Origin: Quillaja saponaria | Taxonomy: Eukaryota > Streptophyta > Magnoliopsida > Fabales > Quillajaceae | Length of the DNA stretch: 64,000 nt | Direction of reading: 5' to 3' | NCBI GenBank assembly: GCA_029379385.1 | Contig: CM055613.1 | Location: 15,580,001 to 15,644,000 of the forward strand | Shown here: positions 15,101-30,100 of the stretch, one piece after another | Layout of the letters: each line of letters starts with the position of its first letter | Position numbering within the stretch: position 1 is the stretch's first letter | Translations under genes and position numbers: made by a program | Notes under the pieces: model-generated | Database searches by the model: none | The model's input: the letters and a program-made list of their open reading frames with translations, nothing else | Told to the model about the DNA's origin: nothing

Positions 15101-18100
15101 AGAAGGAAAAAAAGAAGGGCTTTGCAGCCAGCTATCATTAAGCCTAGTTACTCATACTTTTCTCTATCCCTAGTTATCTATTTCATCTAAAAGACGGCTC
15201 GATCCCTTTTCTTTTCAAGCTTCTTTTATTTTCTCTTTTATTTTAGGGTTTGACAGCTCAAATGATTTGACGGTTCAACAATACCTTCATAAAGTTTCTT
15301 GCTAGGTCTTTTTTCAGCGATGCTCTTTTTATTTTTTTTGAAAAATCCCGCTGTGCCTCCTTCCAGCTGTGCTTTTTTTATTTTTTCTTCAAATCCAACT
15401 GTGCTTCTTTCCCGCCAACACAAGTACTGTTGAAGGGTGCTAGTATGTTCATCAAATAGATTGAATCTTGACTTATTGTTCTTAGGTTGTTGGAAGTGAG
15501 GGGGAGTGTTGAGATTGATAATTGGGTTTTATTTGTACAAGATTGAGCGTTATATGTGCTATTTTGTGGGGGAGTGTTAGAAATATAATATTAATGTATT
15601 GTGTAGTCCCGCATTGCTTAGATGTGGAAGTTTATGTCTTATTGTTTACTATAAATAAAGCTTATGGGGCATAGGCTTTGATATATCAATCAAGCCCACA
15701 ATCCTTTCCCTTATTCTTTTTTATTTAACAACTTCTTTGCAGATCCAACAGGTTATCCTAAATCCCATAACTTCTCTAAATTATGTTGCTCCCAAATAGC
15801 TTGTTAGAATCAGCCTTATATTCAGTTTTCTGCTATGTCTAGAGAGTACTTGTAGCATTATGAATTCTGATTTTCTAGCAATAAAAGAAATTTCAATCTT
15901 TTAAAACCATATATTCTAATCTTCAAATCCTAACAACATTCTTCTACAACCCCAAGGCTTAAAATCATATAATTTTGATGTTTTCCATTATCATTGGGAA
16001 TTTAGGATTCTTCTATTGTGTGTGTAAACACTAGAAAGAAAGAAAGAAACCCAAGAGAATTGGGTGAATTGAGTGATTATTCCACACACACTAATAGTAT
16101 ATTTATACTATAAGAATATATGCAGTAAAAGTAATAGTACAAGTAATTCAACTATAATAAAGGCTATAATCAAGGACACGAAAACTAATTACTATTCCAT
16201 CACTCCCCTTCAAGCTGAAGCGTATAGATTATAATATTATATGTTTCAAGCTTGTTACAAAGATATCAAAGCTGGTTACCCCCAAAGACTTAGCAAACAT
16301 GTCTGCCAACTAATTTTCGGACTTCACATATGTAGTTTTGATTGTGTTGTCAAGAAGTTTTTTTCGAACAAAGTGACAGTCAACTTCTATGTGCTTTGTT
16401 CTCTTATGAAACACCAGATTAGAGGCAATATATAATGCAACATGGTTATCACATGCTAACTCCATAGGCTGTAAGTGTTGAAACCTAAGTTCTCATAACA
16501 GGTTCTTCAGCCAACCAACTCAATGGTAGAATAAGTCATGGCTCTATGTTCAGAATCAACATTGGATCTTGCAACAATAATTTGCTTCTTACTTTTCCAT
16601 GAGATAAGGTTTCCTCCCAAAAAGACATAATATCTTGTAGTGGATCTCATGTCAAAGGGAGAACCAGCCTAATCTACATCATTATAACCCTAAATTGAAA
16701 TGGAGGCATGAGCCAGAGTGTGATCACGACCATGTCCATGAACCAAAGTATGACTATGGTTCTTGCGTATTAACCCCTTTCTTGGTGCAATTTTGAGATA
16801 TATTAGAATGTGAATAACCTTATTCCAATGAGGAGTTCGGGGTTGAGCAAGAAATTGGCTAACCACACTAGTGGCAAATGGGATATCAAGTCTAGTCATA
16901 GTGAGATAATTCAGCTTACTAACTATGCTTGTACTACTCAGGATTTTTCTAGTACAAGTTTAGTGTTGGGATCCATAGGAGTGTCAATAGGTTTTAATTC
17001 TAACACACCTGTGTCACCTTAATAAATCGAGACGATACTTTCTCTAAGAGGGGCAAATACCCTTTCAGATGATGTAGTTGGAGGAGTTGGCCATATGTTT
17101 GAACAATATTAGTTGTATTGAGGTGGTCGACCATGCAACTTGCAACAACGTTCCTTGGTGTGGCCCATTCGGTTAAAATAAGTGCATAGGGACGTGGGCC
17201 TCGACCTCCTCTCCCTCACAGCCTTCTCAATTACTAGATTGTTAGACTAGAGCAGGAGAATCAAGTAGAGGAGTCTCCATAGGTGTCACCATTGGAGAGG
17301 AGAGACTTAACAGTCGAACAAAGACATCCTCCCCGGAAGGAAAGTGGTACTAGCTAGAATCTATAGTATTGTAGGCTCGACGGAAGCCCATAACAAACTG
17401 CATAACTGAGCATTAATTTTCTTCCAAGTAGGATTTTCAGTGGAAGGAAAATTAGCCAATTTCGTGATTAAATGGTGTTCATACCTCTGCCCCATAAATC
17501 ATAGTTCAACAGAAGCAGCCAAAGATAGATAATTAGATCTAGGTATTTTTCATTGGTCTGTAAACCACGATTGGATTTACAAAGGTAGACATACTTGTTT
17601 GGATCAAAGGTAGCTCTGAAATTTGAGAAACACAGAATTTGAGAAAGGAAAAATCACAAACCAGATCTGCCCGAGTTAAACTGCCGGACCGCATACAGAA
17701 TTTCGGAGTGTGGTGGTTTGGGCCAGAATAACTAAATTTAACACCACATAAAGGTTAATGAAGATAAAGAAAAGATCAGAAACAGAAAAAACAAAGAGAT
17801 TCTAATTGCTAATAACATTTAAATATCAATAAGGATTAGGGTTGTTACAGTCCTCACTGGTTTCAATAGCATTTTGGGTTAAGATTGTTTTCCTTGCTTC
17901 TTTGTGGTGTTCAGCTTTAGGAGCTTTACGGGGTGTAGTATTGGATATATAGCTAGTGTGATTGACGTGCTCTTTTGTTTTAAGCTTGTCTTTTTCAATT
18001 TTTTTGTTTATGTTGAAGCCTTGTTGCCCTCTTGTAATTCTATTCTTTCTTAATAAAATTTCTTTTTTTCTATCCGAAAGAAATAGGATCTCTGAAACGT

Positions 18101-21100
18101 ACTTGGACCCATTGTGGTGTAAATTAATGAAACCAAATTTTCGCACAATGCATTTATTTTCATGTCTTTGAGCGTTTTAAGCACATAGATCCTGTGCAAC
18201 AGGATCAAAAACATATTAATGCTCTAGTTGATTCTTGGAGCCAAATTTGGAGGTACTCAGTAGATAAGAGAGATGCAGAAAAAATAATTTTCTAGGTACA
18301 TTTAGGAAAAGAACAAGTTAAATTTTCTAGATGTCTGAAAACAAAGTGAAGGGTCATTCATAACTTGGACCGAGGTAGATATGTGAATTGTGACACAAAC
18401 ATAGTGCTGACATTTGGTGGTCTATAGGACTTCTCCATCGTCCCCATATACAAGTCATTTAATGATTTATGAAAGCTCACATTAATAGCACAAAAAAAAA
18501 CATTCTTATTTTTCAAACCTTATCAAAGATCAATTACAAATTTCCCAACTAATCATATGGCATCAAATTATTGCTTTAAGTTTATCTTTTCATTCTTCTC
18601 GACGAAACTAATGTTTAGGCTAGCTTGCTGGAGGCCCCTCTTTGTTTGATGTGGGTGATTTGGCTTGAGAGGAACAATCATATCTTCAATAATGAGAAGG
18701 TGTCAATGGAAAAACTGAAGAGAAACATTTTACTTATGTGGTTTCAACGGATGCCCATTCAACCTTTTTTTCACTTTGTCTCTTGTAGATTTTTTAAATG
18801 GTTTCAATTGTAATTTGTAGTTTTGTTTCTCTTGCTTTTGGTGGGTAGTGTATGTACCCATCTTGTATACAAAGATATGACCTTTTTTCTTTAATAAAAT
18901 TAGTACTTATAAAAAAACTAATGTTTAGTTTCATTGATGTCCTTCACTTACTAAAATTATTCAATTCTATGACACTGCTTTCTCTCAGCAAAATGAAGAG
19001 GCAGTCCCCTTCCTGAACTATCTTGTCAATATTGTAATTATTTTTCATACTCCTAACTTCGTGCTAGTTTGAGATAGATGCTCAAATTTGGGGCTGGGTC
19101 TAAAGAAGCAGTTGCCACTTAGGAAACAGTTATTCTGCAGGATCCTCTATCTCTGGTTGTGAACCTGCTTAAACTCTCCAAGTCCTTTTTATGTCAAGCT
19201 TGATTATCGATTTTTGAATTGAACCATTCAGCTTCCGGAGGAATATTGTGGACCTTGCTTTCCATTTTTTTTTTGGGTCACATGCTTTCTGCTGCCATCA
19301 TACTATTAAGCTATAGGAAGAACTCCCTGAAATGCTTTGTTTTGTTACAGACTTATTCAAATGCACAGTGGATTCCCTTGGATTGATCTTTCCATGATGC
19401 AGGGCTGTCGGAACTGAGTTTGATGACTTGAATACCAAGTACCGTGAAGCTGAGAAAGAGGTTAATATGTTGCAGATGAAAATACAAGATGTTAATAATA
19501 ACCTATCCAGACATCGCAAGGATATGGATTGTAAGTGTCATTGATCACTGGTAATAGTTCCACACTAGAGTTGTATTTATGCAGATATTTTAGAAAAAAA
19601 TCTTTTGTAGTTCAGTTTCTGTAATGTCAGGTTAGTCTAATGATCTTGTTGTGGCGTGACAAACATATTGCTCATAAGTGATTACAGTTATCATTGTTCT
19701 CATATTGTGTCCCTAACGTGAGGATAGTTTATATAAACTAAAAGTATTTGATGCTTGAAGCATCATTCATGCCCTGCTGTATGATTTTAAGTGCTTTGAA
19801 TTCTTATACTTTCCAGTCACTGGAATTGCAATATATAGACTAGTAGCTACAAGAACTAAGGGTTCCAGGTTTCTACATGATGGTGACATCTCTGGTTGAC
19901 AACTATTGTGTTTCCTATACATCAAGCATAAGAGAACTGCTTGTAATAGGTTTAAGTGAGTTTCACATGGTATTTTTGTAGCTAATTGAGTAGGGACACC
20001 TGTTTTTTTCTTGTTCTACAAATTGAAGTTCTTGTTTTGCGAGGTTGAAAAGCTAGTTCACTTTTAAAAGCTTTTCCACAGTTGTGCTTTAATGATTTAT
20101 TTTCTTGCAGCAAGAAAGAGATTTATTGAAACCAAGTTGCAGCCTTTGGATCAGCAATCTTGTGGCATTGATTCTTATATCAAAGTTTTTGAGTCTGCTA
20201 AGGAGAAAAGAGATGTCCAGAAAAGGTCTGCAAATTATAGTATAGATTAGTCAACTCATTGTCATAAACATATGAAGATGGTATAGGCCAATTTTGAAGG
20301 TGTTAATAGTTTTTTTCTGGTGCATTACCTACAGCAAATATAACATTGCTGATGGTATGCGACAAATGTTTGATCCTTTTGAAAGAGTTGCCCGTGCTCA
20401 TCATGTTTGCCCTTGCTGTGAGCGCCCTTTCTCTGCGGAAGAGGAAGACGAGTTTGTTAAAAAGGTAAGCAGATTGCATTTTTGCAACTGGGTAAAAAAT
20501 AGCTAGCACAGGTATATCCAGGTTTTTCTGAATGGGCTTGAATTTTCTTGTAAATTACAGCAAAGAGTGAAGGCTGCAAGTTCTGCTGAGCACATGAAAG
20601 TGCTAGCAGTGGAGTCATCAGGTGCAGACTCTCATTTTCAGGAGTTGGACAAGCTCCGTATGGTTTATGAAGAATATGTCAAAATTTGCAAAGAAACCAT
20701 CCCTAATGTAGAGAAAGAACTGCTTCAGCTTAATGAAGAGCTGGATCAAAAATCTCAGGCACTTGATGATGTAATTATCTTTTCTGTTATTATATATTAT
20801 AATTGCAACTAACCCCCAAAAAACAACTGTGGCATTGCTTTTCTAAACTCTGCATACTGCTTCAGTATCTAAATTTATATACAGTATGGCATGAAAAAAG
20901 TTAATTTCTACTGCCAGATGAGGAATACTGATTGGAATATTATCTTGGAAATTCCTTCAAGCTATTCATGTTGATCATCGTGGAGAGACACCCAATTAAA
21001 ATCCTTGAAAATGTTGAGACGTACATAATACATCCTAAATTGTTGACTATTACGTGATGATTTTGTTGAAAAAGATTGAAGCCGAGGATATGTGTGTAAT

Positions 21101-24100
21101 TGAGGGAAGTGTTTTAGGTTGATGTTTGAGTCGTACTCTTAACCTCTGGATTTGATAATCATATACATGCACTTTGGTCATAAATTTCCATCCCATCAGA
21201 TAATTGCTGATGCGGAAATGTTCAAGAATTTGGTAGAATTTAATTCTGTCAAAGACAACAGGATCAGGAATTGTTATTTCTGCTGTATTTTCCCTTATTT
21301 CATGGGCAATTTTTCTGGGATAGGCACTGAAATGTTACAGTAATATTGGGTGCGGCATGGGCACATTTCTGCTTTTCCCTGTAGCATTCAAAGGCTTTGC
21401 TGAATTATTTCATTGTGAGAAATTTAGGTGCTTTGGAAGCCTTCTTAAAGAATAATGAATTACAAATGCCACTATGCATAAAATAAAAAAGTGATGATTT
21501 GATTGTTTCCTTTACCTGTATTCTTCTTTCTTCCCACTTTGCAGATCATCTTCAGTATCTGCATTGGTTTTAGGAGTTATGTGCACTTTGCTAAATGTGT
21601 GCCATGTTGTTCTGGTTCTTGATTCCCAATTATACCCAGTACGCAGATTGATACGGTACACGAAATGGGAATGGGAACATAGAATGTCATCTGTTCTAGA
21701 AGGTGGTACGATAAGGGTAGGCTTATTTGGATTGTTTAGTTAGAAGAAAATACGCTGGTTCGGAACGAGAAATGTTTGTAAGGATCTCATATGTAACTAT
21801 TATATATGTATATAATTATTTTTAGATAATTATTAAGCATAATAGAAAATGAGAGACAACAACGTGGCTGCTAAAGGAAAAAATTTACAGTTCATCTAAG
21901 ATTTTGGTTGTCGGCTGTCTAGATAAATATATTTCTTGTTGTTTTATGATTTTGTTTGTGCTATCTTTGATTTTCATGTTAGGAACGTTTGGAACGCTGA
22001 AAGTAGCATTCCAGGTCGAAAGGGATCCTCAATTAGGGTCGAGGGATCTAGTGGGTAAGTCAATACCTAAGGTATGGATCTCTGATAGCCATGCTCCCAA
22101 TACCTGGGCACTATGTGTATGTTATGACATGAGATTGAAATCTCAGATGAAAGCGTCTTCAAATGTTTTATAACAATTCATCAAACACGAAGGAATACTT
22201 GAAAACTTGATTTAATGAGTTAAGTAGGAATTACATCTGTTGCATTTTGTTAACTTGTGACATATTCTTTTTTCATTGTTGATTGTTTAGTTTTGATAAG
22301 TCATTACTTCTTTACCATTTTTGTTGGTGTTTACTGGTTCTATTTCAAATAATTTCTGGGATTTTCATTAAGGTGGTAGGTGTTTTAGCTCAAGTAAAGG
22401 CTGATAAGGACTCAGTTGAGGTCTTAGTGCAGCCCATTGAAACTGCTGACAGGCTTTTCCAAGAAATCCTAACTTGGCAGAAGCAAGTTGAGGATTTAGA
22501 GTACAAGCTTGATTTTCGGGGACAAGGGGTGCGAACCATGGAAGAGATTCAGTTGGAACTGAATACGTTGCAGAGCACAAAGTAAATAGCTTTAAAATCA
22601 TTTCAACAGTCGTTGCATTATCTTTCTTTTTCTAGTTTATTTTCTTATCCAGCTTTTACTAGTATATTCACCTACTGGCTACTTCCCAACTTATAGATTA
22701 CATGGATGGAGTTTTAGGTCATTACCATTTGTTTACGTTTTCTTTTCAAGTTCCTATATATTTTTTTGGTTGGTTTTGTCCCTTATTACTTTATGCTTTT
22801 CTTGGTACACAGGGATACCTTGCATAATGAACTGGATAAGCTGAGGGATGAACAGAGATACATGGAGAATGATCTATCAAACATTCAAATCCGGTGGCAC
22901 ACTCTGAGGGAAGAGAAAGTCAAAGCAGCTAATACTTTGCATGATGTGAAAAGGGTGGAAGAAGAATTAGAGCGTTTGGCTGAGGAAAAAACTCAACTTG
23001 ATCTTGATGAGAAGGTTGTCGCCTCATCTGAGATATTTATTGGTATTACATTCCCAGTTATCAACATCTTGTCATTGGTAATCGGTATATGTAATTCTGC
23101 GTCTGTGCTAACGGTAATTTACTTGGGATGCCATTTGCAATTACCATGTACTTCAAATTGAAGAATACATAAAACTCCACGGTAGTTGAAAAAGTTGTAG
23201 TAAGTTCAAAATCCCTATACAATTTGATGACTGTTTTAGAAAAGTACTTAGTAAAAGCCTAATCATACGGAGGGGATTCTGGGAGTGAGTACCCATGTTT
23301 GCCTCTACTTGATACATCATTTTCACATTAGAAGTTCTGTTTGTTTTGGACATAAACAAGTTGTTGTATTAAGCATTGAACTGGTAGTACACTTGGGAGA
23401 TTTCAAACTGCATGATAATTTTGAAATTGAAAGTGAAGTATTTTCTTAACTGGGGAAAGTATCTTGTGGTTGTAAAATTGAGGCATCAATGTACAAGTAT
23501 GTGGCTTTGGTTTTAAATGGCATCTTTTCATGATAAATTGCTGAAGAGTGGGGCTGCATCCTAATTTCCTTGAATCCTTCTTTGGCAGGACCCTCTTATG
23601 CATTTCATTGACAAGAGTAAACAATTTATGTAACTTGTGCTGAATTTGATCAATTTATGTAACTTTAAAATTTGGTGTTAGTAACATTTTCTTTACTTAG
23701 GTCATTGTGTTGGTACCATGAGTAGGTGCTTCTTAACTTTTTTCTTGGTTCAATATGTATATAGTAGCTCTTTAAAAGGGTGTGTCGTCTCTCATACCAT
23801 AATTAGTCATACTTTCCATGAATGAATTAATATATGCAGTAAAAGAAATTGTCTTACCAGTGTATCACTTATGTCTGGCTTGTGAACTATTTATAGAAAA
23901 GACTTAATTGTTTATATGAACATTGGGTCTACTGGTCTACAGGATGCTAAACATCAGATAAACCTAAAGATAACACTAGAAGTCATATTCACACACAGGC
24001 TCTGTTTACATAGGAGAGTGGAAGAAATATTCATACTTATTTGGTTTGAGCATAAAAATCCAAGCTGCAATTGACAGTATTGAGCTTTAGAACTCATAGT

Positions 24101-27100
24101 AAGGATAACTTTGTTATAGCAGTTTTAACATGAGTAACATGGGAGTTTAGCTTAAGTGCTCATTGTATATTATTTACTCTGTTGACTGCAGCGTTTGCTT
24201 GTCTTGCTGAGATTTTAGCATGCTAGCAGATTTCCTTAATTTATTGAAAATAAAATTCCTTTAAATGTGCTTTAACCTACTCACGTCCATGCTTAAGCGT
24301 AAAGAACCCTTGTGTTTTGCCTTCTCCTTTTCAAAATAATAATAATAAGTGCTCAGAACCCATGGTCGTGTGGGATGCATGTTTTTGTGTTGCATATGGA
24401 GCCTGCTACCTAAAGTGACCTTGTCCTCCTTTTCTTTAAATTTCCATCCTTTTTTTGGGTCTTTGTGCTTCAAAAGTATGACTCCGTCTATATTCATATA
24501 TGATAATGAAGAGTAATTGGAGATTGGGCTGTCTTGTAGAGTATGTGATTATTTTGTACTTCTCTCTTTCCAAGTTGTTTATCTTCTAGATCAATAAAAT
24601 TAGGTTCTTTATGTATCTGATTGTGTTTGTTTAGATATGATGATTTAGGTACTTTCTGTTGTGTCTTTATCAGGGCATTGAATTCAATAATCGAGATATG
24701 TTTACTCTGTTTTAAAATTTAATTTTATGCAACTTCTTCAGTATTACAATTTTTTTTTTTATCATTGATGTATTACATTTTAAATCCATAATATACTGAT
24801 CTTACTGGTGCTTGCAGCATTTGGCAGAAGCTCTTGGACCTTTATCCAGGGAGAAGGATAAATTACTGGGTGACTATAACGAAATGAAGACTAGACTGAA
24901 TCGCGAATGTGAAGATCAGGCTGAACAAAAAAGAAATTACCAGCAAGAAGTAGAAACACTACTCAAAATTGCTTCTAAAATTAAAGAGTAAGATAATAAG
25001 ATTTTTATACCTCAGAACTATATGTGGGGTTCTAATTTTCCATTCATCTTGACTACAATTCTATTCTGCCAGATACAATGATTTAAAGAAAGGAGAGAGA
25101 TTGAAGGAACTGCAGGAAAAACAATCTCTATCTGAATCTCAGCTTAAAATTTGTGATACTAGGAAGCATGAAATTTTAGCTGAACTAAACAAAAGCAAAG
25201 ACTTAATGCGAAATCAAGATCAATTAAGAAGAAACATTGAGGACAACTTGAATTACAGAAAAACTAAGGCTGAAGTAGATGAGCTAACACATGAGATTGA
25301 GTCACTGGAAGACAAAATACTAAAGATAGGTGGGGTTTCTGCAGTTGAAGCTGAACTCCAAAAGCTCTCACAGGAAAGGGAGAGACTTCTTTCTGAGGTA
25401 TTTGTGAATCCAGGAGACATACTTTAATTCATCAATTTTGATTTAATTAAATTTCCCAATTAGTTTGTTTGTGACTGATTTGTTTCTCCTATGCCATTAA
25501 TGACTTACCTGGCCCCTCCGGCCCTCCCCTCTATAGAATAGAAGTTAATGTGAATTTTGAAGCTGTATAAAGAATTTGTTTCCTAACACAAGACTACCAC
25601 ATCTAAATAATGTGGGACTACAAGCACATATACTCTAACACTCTGGAGTATATAATGCTTAAGTTTGTACAAGTAAAACTTAAGTATCAAAACTCTTAGC
25701 AGTCCCCTTCACATACAACAACCTAACAATAGGTCAAGTTTCACTTAACTCTGTCCTTGAAATGAAACTAAATGCACAAACAAATATGTGCCATGATGGT
25801 TGACACCCTACATAATTCAAAATGCCACTTGGCAATATCAACTTCCTTCAAAGATTTGTTGGGAAACAAATTCAAACACAATTCTGGAGTTAGCATTGCA
25901 AACAACAACAAAAAGGAAAAGTTGAAACTCACTAAACTTGAATGAGGCTGTGTCAAAGAACCAAAACAACCAATGTACTAAACATGAATATCAACCAGCA
26001 GCTAGCAAAGCAACCAAACGGGTACTGTTCACCAGTCATGCTCACAGAATATTAAATCCTATGGATGGTAAAACATTGAGCCATCAAATCTGAAAACAGG
26101 ATGGGCTTGAAGAAGAAGATGAAAGGATTTTAACGATAGTAAAACCCATCATTGAGCCATTAAACCCTAAAACATAATATGTTTGAAAAGGAGAGGTTAG
26201 GGTTTTAGGGGAACCTTAGAATGAATAATTGACGGCTGCAAAGGAAAGGGGAGGATAGGGTTTTAGGGAAACCCTAGAATGAATAATTGACAGCTGCAAA
26301 GGCTTCTTTTTTCTTTCTCTTCATGATTGAAGATTTTGAGGAGACGAGAGCAAAAGAAAGAAGTAAACTAGGGTTTAGGAAAATTAGGGTTTATATCAAA
26401 CTCGCTCTGATACCATGTTGATAAAAGATAGAATGAGAAAAGGTTTTAGTTTGATTGATTCAAAGCCTACACGCATAACCTTTATTTATATTAATAAAAA
26501 GGGCTCACCCGGTGTACAAAGTGCTCCCCGGCTATTGCGGGGGTAGGGGGAGGGTAGGCGCACATGTACGCAGCCTTTCCCTTACATTTCTGTAAAGAGG
26601 CTGTTTCCACGCCTCGAACCCGTGACCTACAGGTCACCAAAGGAACAACTTTACCGTTGCGCCAAGGCTCGCCCTCTTTATTTATATTAATACAATTACA
26701 AAATACTACCACATCTAAACAATGTGGGACTACAAAAAAATATACTCTAATAGTATGATTTGAGCAACATGCATTAGTCCATTCCTCAAGTTACCAGGCC
26801 AGTTGGGCAGTTCAGGGTTTACATCCTATTTAGATCAGGATTATCACAAGTGTGTATCTTTACATTAAGGTAAAAGGTCAAAGTTTGAGAGTCGCATATG
26901 GAAGCTCTTTTCTTGAACTATGTGACAATATTTATTCATTTGTGTAATGCCTAGATTATATTTAAGAAACTTACTCAATTTATTTGTTATTTTTTGGGTA
27001 AGTAGTTTAAGAATACCTCCATACCTAAAACATAATATGCATTCCAGTGGCTTCCCGAATCTTGTATCTTCACAACTTTGTACTTCGTCTATATCAGTCT

Positions 27101-30100
27101 CAACACTTCTGCCAAAAACGTGCAGCCTTACGTTCTTACAATTGTAATCATGAATTTGTAAATAATGCCATGATCTTGGTTGATATCTGACCTCGGCCAC
27201 ATTTGCATACAATTATTTTAAGGATAGTTGATTTTTTCACTTGATTTCGGATAGTAGGATTCTAGATCATGAATTTGGCATCATTGCTTTCTTCTTAATG
27301 TACAAAAAAAGGAAAAAAGGTTTATTACTTCTTACTGGCAAGAGGATCTTATGGTGTCTCGGTGTGGGTAGCAATTAAAAAGTGTTGGGACTTGTTTAAG
27401 TAGTTTATTCAATTTAAGGTGAGCAATGGAGAGCATGTTTTCTTTTGGAAGGACATGTGGTGTTTGGAATCTCCTTTGATGAACGTGTTCCCGGATCATT
27501 ATAATTTGGCAAGAGACAAACTTGCCAGTCTCTTCTTGCTTGGATACTAGTGGTGGCTCTTTAAATCGAATATTAACAATGGACAATCTAATGAAAAGAG
27601 GTGTTTACATCATGAGTTGTTGTTTGTGCAAAAACAATGGTGAAACTGTTGATCACTTGTTTATTCACTGTCTTGCTGCGAGAACCCTGTGGGAGTAGGT
27701 GTTTAAGCTTTTTGGGTTACATGTGTTGGACACCAAGCTGTTTTGAGCCCTCCGTTAAAAGTTATTATATCCCAAGTTACTGTATCCCACCGAATACAGC
27801 AGAGTAGGGTTTTTTTTTTTTTTTTTTTTTCCCCTTGGAAATCTGTTTGGCATGCTAGGGGTGCCTTCTAAGTCACTTTTTTTGTTTGGACAACCTCCCT
27901 AAATTGAATATTAACAGCGGACAATCTAATAAAAAGAGGTGTTTACATCGTGAGTCGGTGGTGTTTGTGCAAAAACAATGGTGAAAATGTGGATCACTCG
28001 TTTATTCATTGTCAGGTTACTAGAACCTTGTGGGAGTTGGTGTTTGAGCTTTTTGGGATAGTTTAGGCGATACCTGGCACATTTATAGATCTCTTATTTA
28101 GCTGGCACAAGAGTGGAGGAAGAAGATGTAATAGGCTAGCTTGGCAGGGGACTCCTCTTTGTTTGATGTGGGTGATTTGGCTTGAGAGAAACTATCACAT
28201 CTTCAATAATGAGAGGCATCACTAGAGAAGCTGAAGAGAACATTTTTACTTATGTGGTTCCAATAGATGTCTATTCAGCCTTCTTTCCACTCTTGGGTTT
28301 TTTTTAAATTGCTTAGATGGTTTGAATTGTAATTTGTATGTTTTTTCTAATCTTTGGTGGAATGTGTCTGTACCTGCCTTGTGCACAAATAAGATGACTT
28401 TTTCTTTTAATAAAATCGTTACTTATAAAAAAAAAAGGGCGTACACATTTTTGTTTATGGTGCTTCTGTTTTGCATATTATTTCAGCATCTATGTGTTCT
28501 ACTTCTCTAATTGTAAGGAACATAACAGTAATGTATTTCTAGGTCCACATTGCTTAGATGTGAAAGTCTATGTTTTATTGTTTATTTGATTACTATAAAT
28601 AAAGGTTATAGGTGTAGGCTTGGATTCACCAATCAAGCTCACAATCATTTTCCTCATTCATTTTATTTAGCAGTTATATATCATCTCGAGGCAACAACAT
28701 TATTTTGATGGAAGGAATTGACACCTTTACATTCCCTTTCTTTTGTGTGTTCCTGTCTGTGGGGACAGTTAAACAGGTGCCATGGGACGATGTCTGTTTA
28801 CCAGACCAATGTTTCAAAAAATAAGATTGATCTTAAACAGTCTCAATACAGGGAAATAGATAAGAGATACTTTGATCAGCTAATCCTGCTTAAGGTGCAT
28901 CCTTTTTCTGCTATTAACCTGTACTTCATTCTTCCCTGCTCCCCTGGGTCTTTGATGCTCATTTATTCTTGCTAAATATTTTGCTGCAGACAACTGAAAT
29001 GGCAAACAAGGACCTGGATAGATACTATAATGCAGTTGACAAGTGAGCTTAGAACTATTAGATTTTTTGGGTTCAACTTATAGCAAGGAATTGATAAGGT
29101 TTTTTATCACTACATGACCTGCATTATATAAAAGCTAGCATATTGGCATCCGCACATGACATTCTGTCTTCTTTCTTGAAAGAAAAAAAAAAAATTAATA
29201 AAAATTTGATCCACTGTTATTTTGCAATTTCTGGAAGACGTGTGGTGCACCCCTGAAACATGTGGTGATATATAGTTGTATAATGCTCATGACTATTTCA
29301 TGGATCCTGTATCTTGAAATTTTGGTTATAAAATCTTCTACTAAAATTAATGTTTGTTTTCCTTCCTTTTTGTACCTGAAGTAAGATACATGTTTCAAGA
29401 ACAAGGTTATAATTGACATTTGTAAATTTCATCACCAAAAATAGTAGTACTTTTTCTGACCAAAAGGAGAGTTGGCATTGTATGTTAGTATAGATATCCA
29501 ATTATGTATTCTATTTTCTAAAATCAGACGCTGTTTTGAATCTGTATATGGTGTTGGAGTTCATTGCTTGAAATTTTTGGTCTCATTTGCGTTGACATAT
29601 TCACCTGCATATGTCCAGTAAATATAAAATTGATCTTTTTCATTTTAAAACTCAAGTCTGCTTTGTGTTAAGTCCTTTGATGAAAGCTTTCCTATATCAG
29701 AATGAGGTTTTAGTAAAGGCAGCAGATGGCTGGAATAAATGGGATGTCTATGACATGTTTCCTTATTGTCTTTGACTTCTCTGCTGTTTTATTCTCTTTC
29801 TTCTGTTATTTCCTTTCTTGGTTGCTGGACTGGAAAAGAATACAAGACTATCGTATATTGCCGCCCTTCTGCCACTTCCACTGTGTCCAGTTGTGTATAT
29901 GTATTTCTTTGATTGACTTTGCTAATGTTTGAAAATTGCCATATTAGATTGAGCTCCTTGTGTTTGCCATTCATATATCTCCATGTGCTGAACAAGTTTT
30001 CCTTATATGTATTTAAACTGACTGTTTCTGGTATTTGAATATCACTTAGTTAGATTAGCCATCATTAAATAAACCAAGTACTTGGCATTAAATTGAGTAT

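Larger units (their letters stand above)
25566..26752 (-). mobile_element. TRIM-like LTR element, minus orientation, carrying a nested SINE, RAD50 intron 20
   Basis: Read on the minus strand, the right-hand end is the 5' LTR (26416-26752; about 142 bp once the SINE and its duplicated target are removed). Next to it the primer site reads TGGTATCAGAGC (bases 26404-26415), matching initiator-Met tRNA. The interior follows, and at the left a partial 3' LTR (about 25566-25640). The stretch next to the left LTR matches the end of the 14847-15730 interior (TTGTACAAGT..AAAAC and CAACAACCTAA blocks). A 58-bp tandem duplication lies inside at 26193-26308. No protein is encoded. Confidence 0.8.

Noticed and set aside
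26193..26308. TTTTAGGG words suggesting an interstitial telomere repeat
   Set aside because: Only one per 58-bp unit; they belong to the TRIM interior duplication.
26611..26664. tRNA gene suggested by pol III A and B boxes
   Set aside because: No cloverleaf or anticodon arm; boxes belong to the SINE head.
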